Assembly (NCBI GenBank): GCA_003586115.2
Contig: QVOM02000112.1
Location: 105,192,941-105,256,940, forward strand
DNA: 64,000 nucleotides
Source of the DNA: Salvator merianae
Taxonomy: Eukaryota; Chordata; Lepidosauria; Squamata; Teiidae
Reading direction: 5' to 3'
Both the position numbers and the translations under genes were made by a program. The notes beneath the pieces are model-generated. The model had not been told where the DNA came from. It did not search any database and saw nothing but the letters and a program-made list of their open reading frames with translations. Below are positions 35,771-46,866 of this stretch, piece by piece. Each line of letters starts with the position of its first letter. Positions within the stretch are counted from its first letter, which is position 1.

Positions 35771-36447
35771 CTCTCCCAGCAGCAGCTTTTCATGCAGAAA
35801 CCAGATCCATCTCGTTACAAAACCCACAATTCAATAACAATTCCCCCCCAGCTTTTCTTCCCTTTCAAGATTTCTTCTGAGAACTAGAAGGTCGATAGTA
35901 CCATCAGCTTTGTGCCAGATTCTCGACTTTTCTTCCTAGATCTTTACAATCTGATATTATATTTTCAAAATGTAGTAGGCAGTATCAGTCACTGAAGGGG
36001 GCATAAAGAGATGCTATCACAGTAATTGAGGATGCCAGGCATCCATCTTGCCATGTCTTTAAGTTGTCCTTCCCACAGAAAACACACTTAAAGAGCTTTG
36101 TCCCATGGGACCATTCTCGTTGGGGTCTAGGCACGCAGTGTCTGAGGAACACCATGCGCCAAAGGAGGGCAGAGCCTGGTACACGATGTCTGTTTGGACG
36201 CTGCATCTTGCCCCTTCTCAGGCATAAAAAGTGCACCCAGAAGTGTGCCAGCAGGTCTCCCTCTCAGCTCAGTGCTGGGTTCAGTTTCAGCCACTGCCAT
36301 GCAAACATGTGGCAACAGCAGGAGAGACCCAGCCCCATGCCAGAGGCTGGCAGCATTTTGCTGGCTTCTGGAAACATGCCACTTAGTTCTCTCTAGCCTG
36401 CAGTCTCAGAGGCTGGGAAGCTTTGATTCCCAGCTCCAAAGACAGCC

Positions 36448-36510
36448 TGGGATGGGATGAGATGGGGTGGGGTGGGAGGGGAGGGGATGGAGTGGGATGA
36501 GATGGGATGG
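36448..36510 (+). repeat. G-rich GGGATGGGATGA low-complexity tract
   Basis: Repeated GATGGG, GGTGGGG and GGGAGGGG words hold at least eight GGG or longer runs within 63 bp, followed by a C-run at 36522-36533. It could form a G-quadruplex on the + strand. No gene-start context supports a promoter role. Confidence 0.75.
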
Positions 36511-36533
36511 ACAAACTGGAGACCCCCCCCCCT

Positions 36534-37142
36534 TTCCTAGCCTGATTGGCCAGGAGCAATCTCTGTAGTGCCTGCCATAGCACACAGTGCAAAAATTACC
36601 AAAGGGTTCACCCCCTGGACCACCTCTTCTGTCTCCTACAGCAGGGAATCACCAAAACCCAAACTTTTCATAAGATTGCCTCTGGAGATGAAGCTTCATG
36701 GGTCTGGATCCATACGCAGTGAATAGATCTCAGGAAAATTTTGTTTATAAACTGCACGTCTAAATTCATGAACATTCATAGCTAAGGAACTGAACTTCAG
36801 AGTGGGCCAGTATAAACCTACTCACCTTCTGTAATCAGGGAATTAACTGTAATATGCTAGCTACAAAGCCAAAGGTTATGACTTGTACATTAATTGGTAC
36901 TAGAATCACAAGGAAAAACGTGGATCTGACAATATGAATAATGTGAAAAAATAACCAACATTCTTTTAATATTACTGAGAAATTTTATACAGTGATAGCA
37001 AAACTGAATTTAATGGTTGCTTTAGAGTTAGGATGGCTATCAACTGAAACGTGAAGCTTTTGAATTTAAAAGTTGCTGCATTATTTGGATGAAAATTATG
37101 AAACTTGAAAGTACAGAATGCAATTCCCTTTTAAATCACATC
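36534..37142. other. Intronic sequence without recognised features
   Basis: CTGATTGGCCAGGAGCAATC at 36541 faintly resembles the interior of the 5328 and 8971 elements. Otherwise nothing was identified. Confidence 0.4.
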
Positions 37143-37345
37143 GGCTGCATCCAGACAGGGCCTAAAATTGCCACCATGCATGCACAGGGGACTGCAATCA
37201 CTTTCAGGTATTTCATGCTGTCGAAATACCTGGATGTAGGCATTGCGCCATCACAGGAACAACACGCAGATAAGTGTCCACACTTGCTCCACAGTTTTGT
37301 CCTGTGGTCTGGTAGGGACAGTGAGGGACAATTATGGGATCCAAA
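37143..37345 (+). mobile_element. TIR-element fragment with GCATCCAGACAGGG end
   Basis: GGCTGCATCCAGACAGGGCC is a terminal motif also seen at 51604-51615 (reverse) and 62538-62550 (reverse). An internal inverted repeat, CAGGTATTTCATG and CGAAATACCTGG, lies at 37205-37233. The far end was not found. Confidence 0.45.
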
Positions 37346-38261
37346 GAAGACCCCACCTTTTCTTCTTGCTGTCTGGAATATAGATTAAAAGCGAAGCTAG
37401 AAAGCTATGATTTTTTTAAAAAATCATGTATTATAAACTTACTCTTTTTGCCAGGATTTGTGTTGTCATTAATTAGAGAAAAAAAAAGAAACCTCCTACA
37501 GTTTTGTTGAATTGCTTAGAGTAGATACAGAATGGAGCTAAGATGGTGAAGCTATTAAATTATGTTAGAAAAAGAGGACAGCAGAAAATGGATAAGTGAT
37601 AGAGTAAGTTTTTTCATTAGATATTGGGTCCAGCCATCCTTCCTTGTTCCTTGTTATATGCCGTGTTTTAAGTATTGCTGTGACCTGGACAAATGAGAGA
37701 TTTTTAAAGTTCTGGATAAGCTTCCATTAGAGTTGAATTTGTTCCCAAGTTATTACTGAAGGCAGTTTGTTCTGTTTTATCTGTTATGTATACTCCATGA
37801 CTTAAAAAACGATTGAGGCAAAAAGGAATCTGCAGACTCTTAGATTGCAAGATGAATGTTATTTTTAAAAACAAAATTCCCCCCCTCCTCTACATTTGGA
37901 AGTTTCTCTCTATTGATGGGGTATCAAAACATCAGCATCAAAACTATGTTCCCCCCCCCATTTATTATTCCAGAAGTTAAACATATTTAGTTACCCTTTC
38001 TTACTGGGTACTTTTGACCTCAGTTGACATGATATTCTATTCCCAAAGGTGTGACTGATCCACTCAAAAGTTAGTGTGGGGTATGCTTCATGTGAAATCA
38101 CCTACAGTTTATCAGTATTATATTTTCTATAATATTTGAGTTATCCCTGACTATACTCTGCTAGAATGAGAGAGAGAACAGTTTGCTCTAAAATGTGCTT
38201 GTGTTAATGCATATACCTGTGCATTTAGAAATTATATTTTACAATATTCATTCATTTCATC
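37346..38261. other. Intronic sequence without recognised features
   Basis: Two C-runs (37877-37884 and 37951-37959). No exon or repeat family identified. Confidence 0.5.
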
Positions 38262-38539
38262 TTTTTTTTTATAGAGACCCACCCTGGGACGTTTTGGTGA
38301 AAGGCAGGATATAAATTCTTAGGGCTCAGTCACACCTAAGTTTTAATTCAGCTTCAGTCCACTCTTGGATTGAAAGAACACATCAACAAAATCACTCATC
38401 ATTTTCTTTCCACGTTATCTAACCCAAAGATGGATTTTCTGAATAAGATAATTCTGAAACATCTTATTACTTCACTGATTTGTTCTCTCAATCTGAAAGT
38501 GGACTGAAAGTGGATTAAAACTTAGGTGTGACTGAGCCC

Positions 38540-38570
<31 letters not shown>

Positions 38571-38571
38571 C
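38262..38571 (+). mobile_element. L2-like LINE tail, split by a MITE
   Basis: GAGACCCACCCTGGGACG, TTTTGGTGAAAGGCAGGATA and TAAATTCTTA precede the element at 38322, and the AATAAATA tail follows it to 38571. Joined, it resembles the tail at 34978-35046. Confidence 0.7.
38322..38539. mobile_element. 218-bp Harbinger-like MITE with TTA duplications
   Basis: Left end GGGCTCAGTCACACCTAAG; right end CTTAGGTGTGACTGAGCCC. The first 25 or so bases are exact inverted repeats and complementarity continues inward (AGTCCACTCTTGGATTGA against TCAATCTGAAAGTGGACT). TTA flanks both sides (38319-38321 and 38540-38542), the preferred 3-bp target of PIF/Harbinger elements. Non-coding. The near-perfect ends suggest a young insertion. 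Confidence 0.92.
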
Positions 38572-38624
38572 TTTTTTTAGAAATAGAAATATGAAACCTG
38601 TAATCATAGTAATGGCAAGATCCA

Positions 38625-38775
38625 TCGGCAAGATCCCCACGGGACCTTTATGGCCACACATCTATGCATCCTTCTTGCACTGTAAGAGTGCTCTCAGGAC
38701 AAAGGATGCACACAGTCCTGCATCCTCTAAGCGCTCCATTTACCATAAGCACCATCTAGGGGCACCATAACAATG
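38625..38775. repeat. Family E interspersed repeat, copy 2
   Basis: See 30410-30555: ATGCATCCTTCTTGCACTGT and AGGATGCACACAGTCC match. CGGCAAGATCC is directly repeated at its start (38610-38636). Confidence 0.5.
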
Positions 38776-39905
38776 AAATAAAGTCTGTTCTTACTGTCTG
38801 GCAGCACTTTTCATTTTGCAGAGCACAGGAGAAGAGCCAGCCTCTGCAACCATTTTCTGTGCTCTGCAGAAAGCCCCAGTGGAAACACTGAACTGGAGAA
38901 CAAAACTTTCCCAGTTTAGTGTTACCACCACCAATTCACTATTACCATCACCAGGAACACCTGCAGTAACAGACAGCATGCTAGTGGACAGGTTGCGTGG
39001 AACGTGGCTATGAGGAGGTACTCAGTATCCCTGCCCCATCAGGGATGTTCTCTATTGATTTTTGGTCTTTTGTTTTTATACTAGACATGAATCCCATGTC
39101 TAGTTTAAGACAAATGGGGTATTTGGGATCTTGTACTTTGTGCTGTCTGCTAGGGGTTTTTCCCAGATAAATCCATCTACCCAGAAGGAAAAGTGCCTTT
39201 GGCCAGCACGGCTCTCAGGGCATCACAATCTAAAGAAGAAGACTAGACAGATGGGGGGAAAGTACAGGCAGCATCTCTACATATCCCTACCCCCTTGCCC
39301 ATTCTCATAAATAGAGTCAATCTGCTTTCCGAAGCAATGCAGTTTAAATTTTATAAGTGCATCATTTTGTGCCAATACATCTCTGCAGGGAACTCCCCCA
39401 TACCCTGAATGTATAGGCTTTTGATTAAAAGACTTCCCTCTCGCCATGCTTCACATTCAGAACTTTTTCAGGGGGGGGGGGGAGGCTCTTCTTTTTAGAC
39501 TAGCTTCATAAATGCGTACATGTGAAAACATTGCAGGAAGGAATGTTTCATGGAACTTTTCAAAAGCAAATAAGATCCAAAGACAGGGAGACAGGACATG
39601 CAGGGCTAAGGGTAAGACTGTGCAGTCTAAATCAAAGTTGCCAGAACAGCTTTTGGACCTGGTTATCTCTCTTCCTGGCCTAGTGTACAAGCGAAGAGAG
39701 AAAAAAGAGAGAAAGCTTTTTCTCCTGAGAGTTATGTAAACAGTATATATGGGGTTTGCCTTCTGCTTGAGGTTGTAGTCAGCAGTTTCTCATTCTGTCT
39801 TTAAGAATCTGCTTGCTTCAGTAAACTCTTTCTGTTGTTAGAATGTAGGCTTTCACGGACGGTTTCAATCTCATTTGTAGTAGTTTTTGGGCTGTTGTGC
39901 CCAAA
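38776..39905. other. Intronic sequence without recognised features
   Basis: A 12-base G-run at 39471-39482 is the only low-complexity tract. Short open frames are incidental. Confidence 0.5.
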
Positions 39906-40337
39906 GGGCCAATTTGCAGTTGTTGCTAGCAAGCGTCAAGAGCACTTGTTAGCCAAGTGCTTCCGCACTTTGCAGAGGCCCAAGTGGCTGGGAGCGGGCT
40001 ACAGCCACTCTCGGTCACTCCTAGCTGTGGAAAATGAATTAATGTGACATAGCCTTACTGGGAGCTGGTATTCAGCTTCCAGTAAGATGCATTCACACTT
40101 ACTTGACGGTGCAGCGAACGGGCTGGTGTGATTAACTAATCACGCCTTTGCGTGCCTACATGCTTTGTGGCCCTGCCAGTCACCATGGCAGCATCTGGTT
40201 GCTTCTCAGCCACTGCCATAGTCAGGATCGGGCACCGCTACTGACATTCATACTCCATAGCCTGCTTCAGTAAGTAACTAGGGCTCTGCAGTGCAGACAG
40301 TATGAAATCCTGCTGTGCAGACAGTGCAAACACGCCC
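39906..40337 (+). mobile_element. Family A TIR element, copy 6
   Basis: Begins GGGCCAATTTGCAGTTG and ends GTGCAAACACGCCC. Shares CTAGCAAGCGTC, CTTTGCAGAGGCCC, GGGCTACAGCCACTC, GTCACCATGGCAGC and GCCACTGCCATAG with the other copies. No clear target duplication. Confidence 0.78.
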
Positions 40338-41451
40338 ATAGTATTCCTTCCAAAAAATCTTTCTCATGCAACCAAATTTGATCTGGCATCCACTCACGTT
40401 CAGATGCAGAGAAGGGACACTACATTCGATCTTAGAGTGAAGGCAGAAGGATATAGAAATGGTAATCTATTTAGTTCTCTGGACCGAACTCATTCAGACA
40501 TGAATGATGACAACTGGCTAAAGGCCACAACATTACTGTTAAATAACCTTTCTATCCTTTGTCCCAAGAACTATGTTACAACTTCTTAGGCCACTGTGAT
40601 AATCTGAAAATGGAATAGTAACAACTTAATATTCATTCTGCTATTCTTGGGGAACAATAAAAAGGCAAATCCATTCAGGTAGCCATCACTTAGTCTGTAG
40701 TTATGAATGACTGTCACGTATAACAAAGAGGAAAGGGTGTTCTGTTTTTCGCTTGTTTCCCAAAAACTTTTTCAAATCTGAAAACTATTTATGCTTATTT
40801 TACTACCAGAGTTGTTATTTTATGAAATCTTTCCCATCTGTTTTATCTCCTCTCTCTGTGTCCTGCTGCAGAGTCTTGTTCCAACCTCACCTTCTATTTC
40901 ACTTCCAGATGTCATCCCTGATTTTCATTCTGAACAATTATTTCAGCAAATCTGTTTCTGCAAAACAGAGTGAAAAGTCACAAAACCAGAGGGCATATTT
41001 ATGACCTCCAGTCCTAAGGCAATCTGCTGGCCATTTACTGTGAGGTGGTTTTCAGTCTCACAAGAGACTTTCAGGTTTTCTACCCTGGAGGTAGAAGGAA
41101 AGCTTTTGAAAATTCTAATTCAGATAATGCAGTGTATAAATGCCTCAGAAACGATGTAAAACCACTGGTCACATAAAATAATTTATCTAAGCTGAGGAAC
41201 TCTTTCATTTGATCTATGTTAAAAATAACAAAATATAGAAAAGTATCATTTTCCACTGCAGCTTAACACTGTGCAAGATGATAGCAACTCTTATTTTTTC
41301 ACTGCAGATCTCTTGGAGATTTGCAGGACCACTGAATGACCTATTATACTGCAGTATTTGAATAACTGTCAAAAATAGTGTCATATTATGAAATCATAGA
41401 ACCTAAGCCAGGCCAGTGAGGAGGTCTTTTTTCTCAGTTAGGGGCCCTGTT
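40338..41451. other. Intronic sequence without recognised features
   Basis: No exon or repeat identified. Open frames up to 95 codons are incidental. Confidence 0.5.
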
Positions 41452-41901
41452 CGCAGTTTGTGCTAGCAAACATCAGCAACATTTCCTAGCAATGTGCTTC
41501 CACACTTTGCAGAGGCCTGAACGACCAGGAGTGGACTACAGCTGCTCCTGATCACTCCTAGCACTCCTAATTAGTGCTCCACAACTTTACCAGCTCCCAG
41601 TAAAGTGCATTCACATTTGTCATGGCCACTGCACTGTGCACAGTGGATGGACGTGCCCAGTCATCCGATTGTGCTTACCCAATCACCCAATTGTGCTTGC
41701 GTGCTGCTGGTGGTCACCATGGCAGTAGCTGGCTGCTCTCTGGCCACTGCCATGGTCAGGATCCAGCAGGTGCGAATGCTGGTAGCCTGCTGAAGTAAGT
41801 ACTAGGGCCATGCAGTGTGGACAGTGTCCACGCTGCATAGTCCATACCACCGTAGAACAGGATAACTATCCTGTTCTACAGTGGTAAGTACGAAAAGGTC
41901 C
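41452..41901 (+). mobile_element. Family A TIR element, copy 7
   Basis: 450 bp, begins GGGCCCTGTTCGCAGTTTG and ends AAGTACGAAAAGGTCC. TAG lies on both sides (41449-41451 and 41902-41904), a 3-bp duplication. It is the longest copy and keeps all family landmarks, including GTCACCATGGCAGTAGC and GGATAACTATCCTGTTCTAC, so it is the best reference for a consensus. Confidence 0.85.
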
Positions 41902-41904
41902 TAG

Positions 41905-43316
41905 GATACCGAGAAAAATTGGTGGACCAGCACCAGCACCAAGTTATGAACATCTCAGGCTAAACCAGCGCTTTGGTTACCTTTTTAATATATCCAGTCC
42001 TGCTAAAAACAGCACTGATCTCATTTTTAAGAAAAATATGATTAATTGAAGTCCCAGATACAGATAGTGTCCTGTGCTCCAGAATCTCTTTGCAAACCAA
42101 CTGAAAGAAACTCATGAGTGATCCACAGTTCATAGTTTGTGATTGGCAGCCATAATTCTTCTCAAAAATATCAGACAGAATTTCCTCCCAGACTTATTTG
42201 GAGGTGCAAGAATTACACCTGGAGTCTTTGCATATGAGACAGTTATGGTATGCAATTGGTATAAGTCTATCATTTATAAGGGACAATTGGGTATAAACAC
42301 AAGTCTTAAAACAAACACAAGCAGCCTCTTTTAACAAGCAGCTTAAAAAAACTTCAGCATGCTACAACAATGGCAGATGGTTGAAAGCAAATAGGAGCAA
42401 GGTGGCTCTGCCAAAGTGGGGCTGGGACCTGGGACCTGAAAGTGCTAAGCTAGTCACAACTCACAGGAAAAGAGGGGAGATAGAAAAAAAGGTTAGAAGC
42501 AAGTTGGCTCATGCTACTGATTTTGTGGAAAAAGCTTTTGAAAGTGTTGTAAGAAAAGGGTAGATGATTGCAAACAGGCACTTTGTTAGAGGCCGGTATG
42601 GCAGCAGTCTCAGGCTGCAAATGCACTTTTAATCAATTTTGCATTAGCTTTCATCTCTGCTACTATATAACTTTTTCCTTGTCTGTTAATATAATTAATT
42701 GTTTTCAACCCTCCCCATTACATGTGAAAAATTACTCAGTGCATGGACAACGGAATTGTTCAGTATCCTGCTTGTTTTTAACCCCTGCAGCCAAACCAAA
42801 TATGGCGTTGAATTGATTTTTGCAGGCAGGGGAGTTTTTGGGTCTTGTGCTCTTCAAGATATGTTTTAACCCTCATCAGTAGGAAGTGAAAAATTATCCA
42901 GTTTGTGAATAGCATTGTTGTTTTGTATCCATATATCTTACTGACCTGATCTCTGCAGAATTTTTCCACGTGTCTCAAAAACCTGTGAATATGAGATATT
43001 AAAACGCAATTTATTAAACATTGAATTGTTGCTAATATTTTTCTCTGTTCATACACATTAAACAAAAGATCACAAACTCATTTGCTTTGATCATAAGATA
43101 AGTTAAGAAGTTATTAGAAAGAAAGTTTCCTGTCAAACCCAAGTGCAAATAAAAAAATAAACAAACTTTCTTGTGCACCCTTAATATATGGAATAATGTG
43201 AGATAGGGTGCAGGATAGACCTGCAAGAGACCATTAAGCCCTTGACTTCCCTCTCTTCCTGCAATTTCAGTCATGTCAATCACAAAATGCAAAGGTGTAA
43301 ATGACTTCTAATCCAT
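41905..43316. other. Intronic sequence without recognised features
   Basis: No exon, RNA gene or repeat family identified. Confidence 0.5.
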
Positions 43317-43324
43317 GTCTTGGG

Positions 43325-43468
43325 TTGCATCCAGATGTCACTTACTTATTCCGTTATTTTTGGATATTCCAGAATAAAGCATGGATATTCCAGAATAAAG
43401 TACTCCTGGGAGGGCTTTATTCCAGAATATCCAACAATAGTGGAATAAATAAGTGATGTCTGGATGCA
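43325..43468. mobile_element. 144-bp foldback MITE
   Basis: The left arm TTGCATCCAGATGTCACTTA and onward through TTGGATATTCCAGAATAAAG is mirrored by the right arm, which ends AATAAGTGATGTCTGGATGC. GTCTTGGG at 43317 and GTCTTAGG at 43469 look like an 8-bp duplication with one mismatch; the boundary could shift by one base. A related half-element lies at 50939-51030. The internal 20-bp word ATGGATATTCCAGAATAAAG is directly repeated (43361-43400 region). Confidence 0.8.
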
Positions 43469-43592
43469 GTCTTAGGCCAGGATAGGTACAAAGGGATAAC
43501 AGAGAAGAGAGGGGCAGTCATTTCTGGGCTACCCTCCCAGATGACGATGCACATGCTCCTAACAGAGTTATCCACATAACTAATGTCAGCAG

Positions 43593-44787
43593 TAGGGATG
43601 TGCACGAAAGAATTTTCCGCTTTTCGCTTCGCAACGCTGCAAAGCAACGGAGCTTCGTTTTCGCGCAAAAACTCCAGGTGCGAAAAGGGAGACTTTCGTT
43701 TTCGCTGCGAAAATCTTCGCAAAAACCGGGGGCACGTTACTTGCAAAATAAAGGAAATAAACTATCGAAAAACATACACTTATTTCTGTAGGAAAACGCC
43801 CCACATATCCCCCTCTCCCTTCCACATTTGAGCGTGCACCTTGCTAGTTTAAGGAGGTATTATTTTTTTATAAGGCAAAATTGTGCGGAGTTGACTTATA
43901 AGCGGTTTGAGTGGTGGCTAGTGTGAATGAGGATGCGCTGCTACGTGACGACGGTACTTACAGGGGCCGCGAGGTTGCGTGGAAATGCTCGTTTTTCCCT
44001 AATCTGTACACAAATGCAAGCGAAGGTCTTCCCTTCGCATTGATTTTTTGCAGTTTTCGATCGGTCTCTCACTCCCCCTATTATTTCTGTGTGCGCGTGC
44101 GCGTGACTGCACTTAACTTTCGTGATCGAATGGATCAGAAATTATTTCCTATTGGCTTCTGTATTGGTATCAGCAATTGGCCTTTGGATTTTGAATGATT
44201 TCTCATGAGGTTTTTGAGGGCGAAAAATAATCAGGTCACTATTAACTCAATTAGACAGAGTCCAGCTGACAAGCACCTCCTCCTTACGAGGAGGGGAGGG
44301 CTCAGCGGTGTGCGAAGTAGCCCCATTAGCTTCCATGGTTCAGAGCAGTAGCGAAAACAGGCTGACCTGACAGTTGTACCCACCTCTTGCCCACCGTTTC
44401 CAAAAAACAGAACTATATCTATCACGACACACTTCAATCAATTTTATTAATTCCTCGAAGTACTCTAGCCATCTGAGTCAGTTCTCATCCTCATGCGAGA
44501 GAAAATACCATCTTTCGTCATTGCTTACACTACCTCTCTGCAACCTCTAGAGGCAGTGTATTGAGGCTGCGAAGCGTCAGTGCTTTGATGCGATGAAGCT
44601 GCTAGCAGCAAAAAAAAGAGGGAGGTTTTTCGGCAAATGGTGAAGATCCCGAACTGCAGCGAAAGTCGCCAGGACCTTCGCCATTCGCATTCGCTGTTCG
44701 TTTTTCCTTTCGCATTTCGTGCGAAGATGGAGAAAACACCATTTTCATGTGAAATTCGAATGCTACGAAGCTTCGTGCACGTCCCTA
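43593..44787. mobile_element. 1195-bp hAT-type non-autonomous transposon
   Basis: Left end TAGGGATGTGCACGAA; right end TTCGTGCACGTCCCTA. Perfect 8-bp duplications GTCAGCAG lie at 43585-43592 and 44788-44795. Eight-base duplications and the TAGGGATG end fit the hAT superfamily. The interior is rich in CpG (TTTCGCTTCG, TTCGCAAAAACC, CATTCGCATTCG), unlike the intron around it. Open frames do not exceed about 110 codons and I see no hAT transposase domain, so it would depend on a partner's enzyme. Perfect duplications and retained CpGs indicate a young insertion. Confidence 0.93.
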
Positions 44788-44795
44788 GTCAGCAG

Positions 44796-46684
44796 TCATC
44801 AGAGGCTTCCTGTGCATGAAAGCTTAGTCTCCATATATAGCATCCTATGCATCAAAGCTCCATACCCATGCTGGCTCCTTCCTGCAGCAGAGCCCTGCAT
44901 ACATGCCACCAAGCTTGAACCCACGTGGTGAACCTTAACTGCCCTGTGTATGTCAAAGCCCCACCCCACAAAATGCTGAAATGGCGGGTTTCTGTGACCA
45001 CGAGGGGTTGCTGTCATATTTCACTACTGCTGGGGTTCCACTCAGGTGAGCTGTATCTCTTCATTTCCCTGGCCCATTCAGACTTCCTACACCCCTGGTT
45101 TAGGAGGGTCTTAACTTGCAGATAAGAACAAGAAACCATTACTTGAAGTTCAGGTTTGAAGTCATGCCATTTCGAAACTGGGCAGAGGGGACAGACTAAA
45201 TTAATTTTGGTACTTGCTAAGCAACTACTTCAACCCTAAGCCTCACTGATCATTCAGATAGACTCCAAAAGACTCTGGCCGTCTATCTTCTGTTTCCCAG
45301 ATTCTCAAAAAATGCTGCCTAGGAAACAATCAAGCTGTGTGGGAGTTCCTTTTAAATTTCACAGAGAAGGGGAAAATGCAATCAATTCCTAAAAATGTTC
45401 AATAAGATAACTTTTTCTTTTTAAAAAAATGCATTACTTAATCAATGAAATCATGTCCTTATAGTATACTGTGGTTTTTGGCAAATGAATTGCTTGTGCT
45501 TCAAAAAACACTTTAAGCTTTTGCCAGTGCTGTGTGTATTTTAAAAAAGGTCCGGGGGGGGGGAGGGTTTTCCCGAAATGTCTGAATTCACACTCTCTCA
45601 CTCTTTCCCATCCAAGCGGTTGTGACCATGAGTATCTCAGTCCCTTAAGGTTTTTTTTAATGCCCCGTGTGTGATGTCAGCCACACTTTGTGACTTATTG
45701 CCCTTAGTTAGAGAAACCTGCTGACAAGATTAGGATCAGCTATCCACTCACAATCACCTGTTGCCCAGTTAAGCAGATAGGATGCTATAGAGAAATTCCT
45801 TAAGCAACACAGTATGCTTTGGATTTTCTTTTGAGATATTTTAGTAACCTCTAAAAGAAGTTTTTGTTTTCTTAAAAGAGAAATTCAATACTCTGCCATT
45901 CTCCATTTAATCCGTATGAGTTAATATATTGATAGATGGTTGACTCCAGATTTGCAAAGTTGCAGATGCTTTGTGCTTCCTTTACAATTTCTCTCTGTTT
46001 CAACTTAGGCTGTTTCTGCGTGGTCTGGTATACCAGCACACAGAGTGGTCGAAGCCTCTGTTATCCACTCTGTTATCCCCCTGTTAGCACTCTCTGTTCA
46101 TATTGGATGGAACACGGGAGTAGGATACGGTGCCAAAATGGACGGTGCCTCCAATAGACCATTGACAAAGTAGTCAACAAATGGACTACTGTTATATACC
46201 ATACCACAAAAAGTGTGTGGCCAGCACACCCCTGTGGGCTGGCATATTAGGGCCAGCCTCTTTTTGGTCAGGCACCTCAGTGCTAGAAGTGTGCCCCTGG
46301 GTGTACCTCCAAAAAGGTCTTGCCAGGAGCTTCCAAAGTTGGGCCCATGCTTTGAAGCCGAGCCCAGTCTTTAATCCTGGCAACCAAAACAGGCTGTTTG
46401 AAATGCAGACAGCCCTTGGAGCAGGCTATTGGTAGCCTGGTCCAGCATGGTGCAGGATAGCCTGGGCAGTGTAGAAATGGCCATAGGTTCTGCTTGGAGC
46501 AAGATATAAATATTTTTTTAAAAAAATCAGTCTGCTTAATATTTTTAAGCTGGATGCCTGGTAGTCCATTCCACAAGCCTGAAAGCTGTATTCAGGGAGA
46601 AGCTGAAGTGTATGATTCAGTAACATATCTTCCATTATAGACTTGCACATTATCCCATTTGAAATTATTGAACAACTCTAGCCA
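44796..46684. other. Intronic sequence, one weak repeat
   Basis: 46170-46460 (CCAGCACACCCCTGTGGGCT, AGGCTATTGGTAGCCTGG) has TIR-element-like composition and small inverted words but no clear ends. A G-run lies at 45553-45562. Nothing coding was recognised. Confidence 0.4.
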
Positions 46685-46866
46685 GGCTGTGATCAGACAT
46701 GGCAAAAAAAAAGCATCTCTGAAGCACCTCTGAGAAGGCTTAGAGATGGGATTGTTCACACACCATTCTGCCCCTCCCCCTCTCACGAACATTAGAGAAG
46801 GTTGGGGACATGAGGGCCACACACTGTCTCTCTGAGGCACCCTTTTTGTTATGTCTGAACACAGCC
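46685..46866. mobile_element. Family F TIR element, 182 bp
   Basis: Ends GGCTGTGATCAGACATGG and TTATGTCTGAACACAGCC. Collinear with 31700-31913, with a short deletion in the centre (CACGAACATT against TTAACGTTCTATGCTGG). The target duplication is not evident. Confidence 0.85.
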
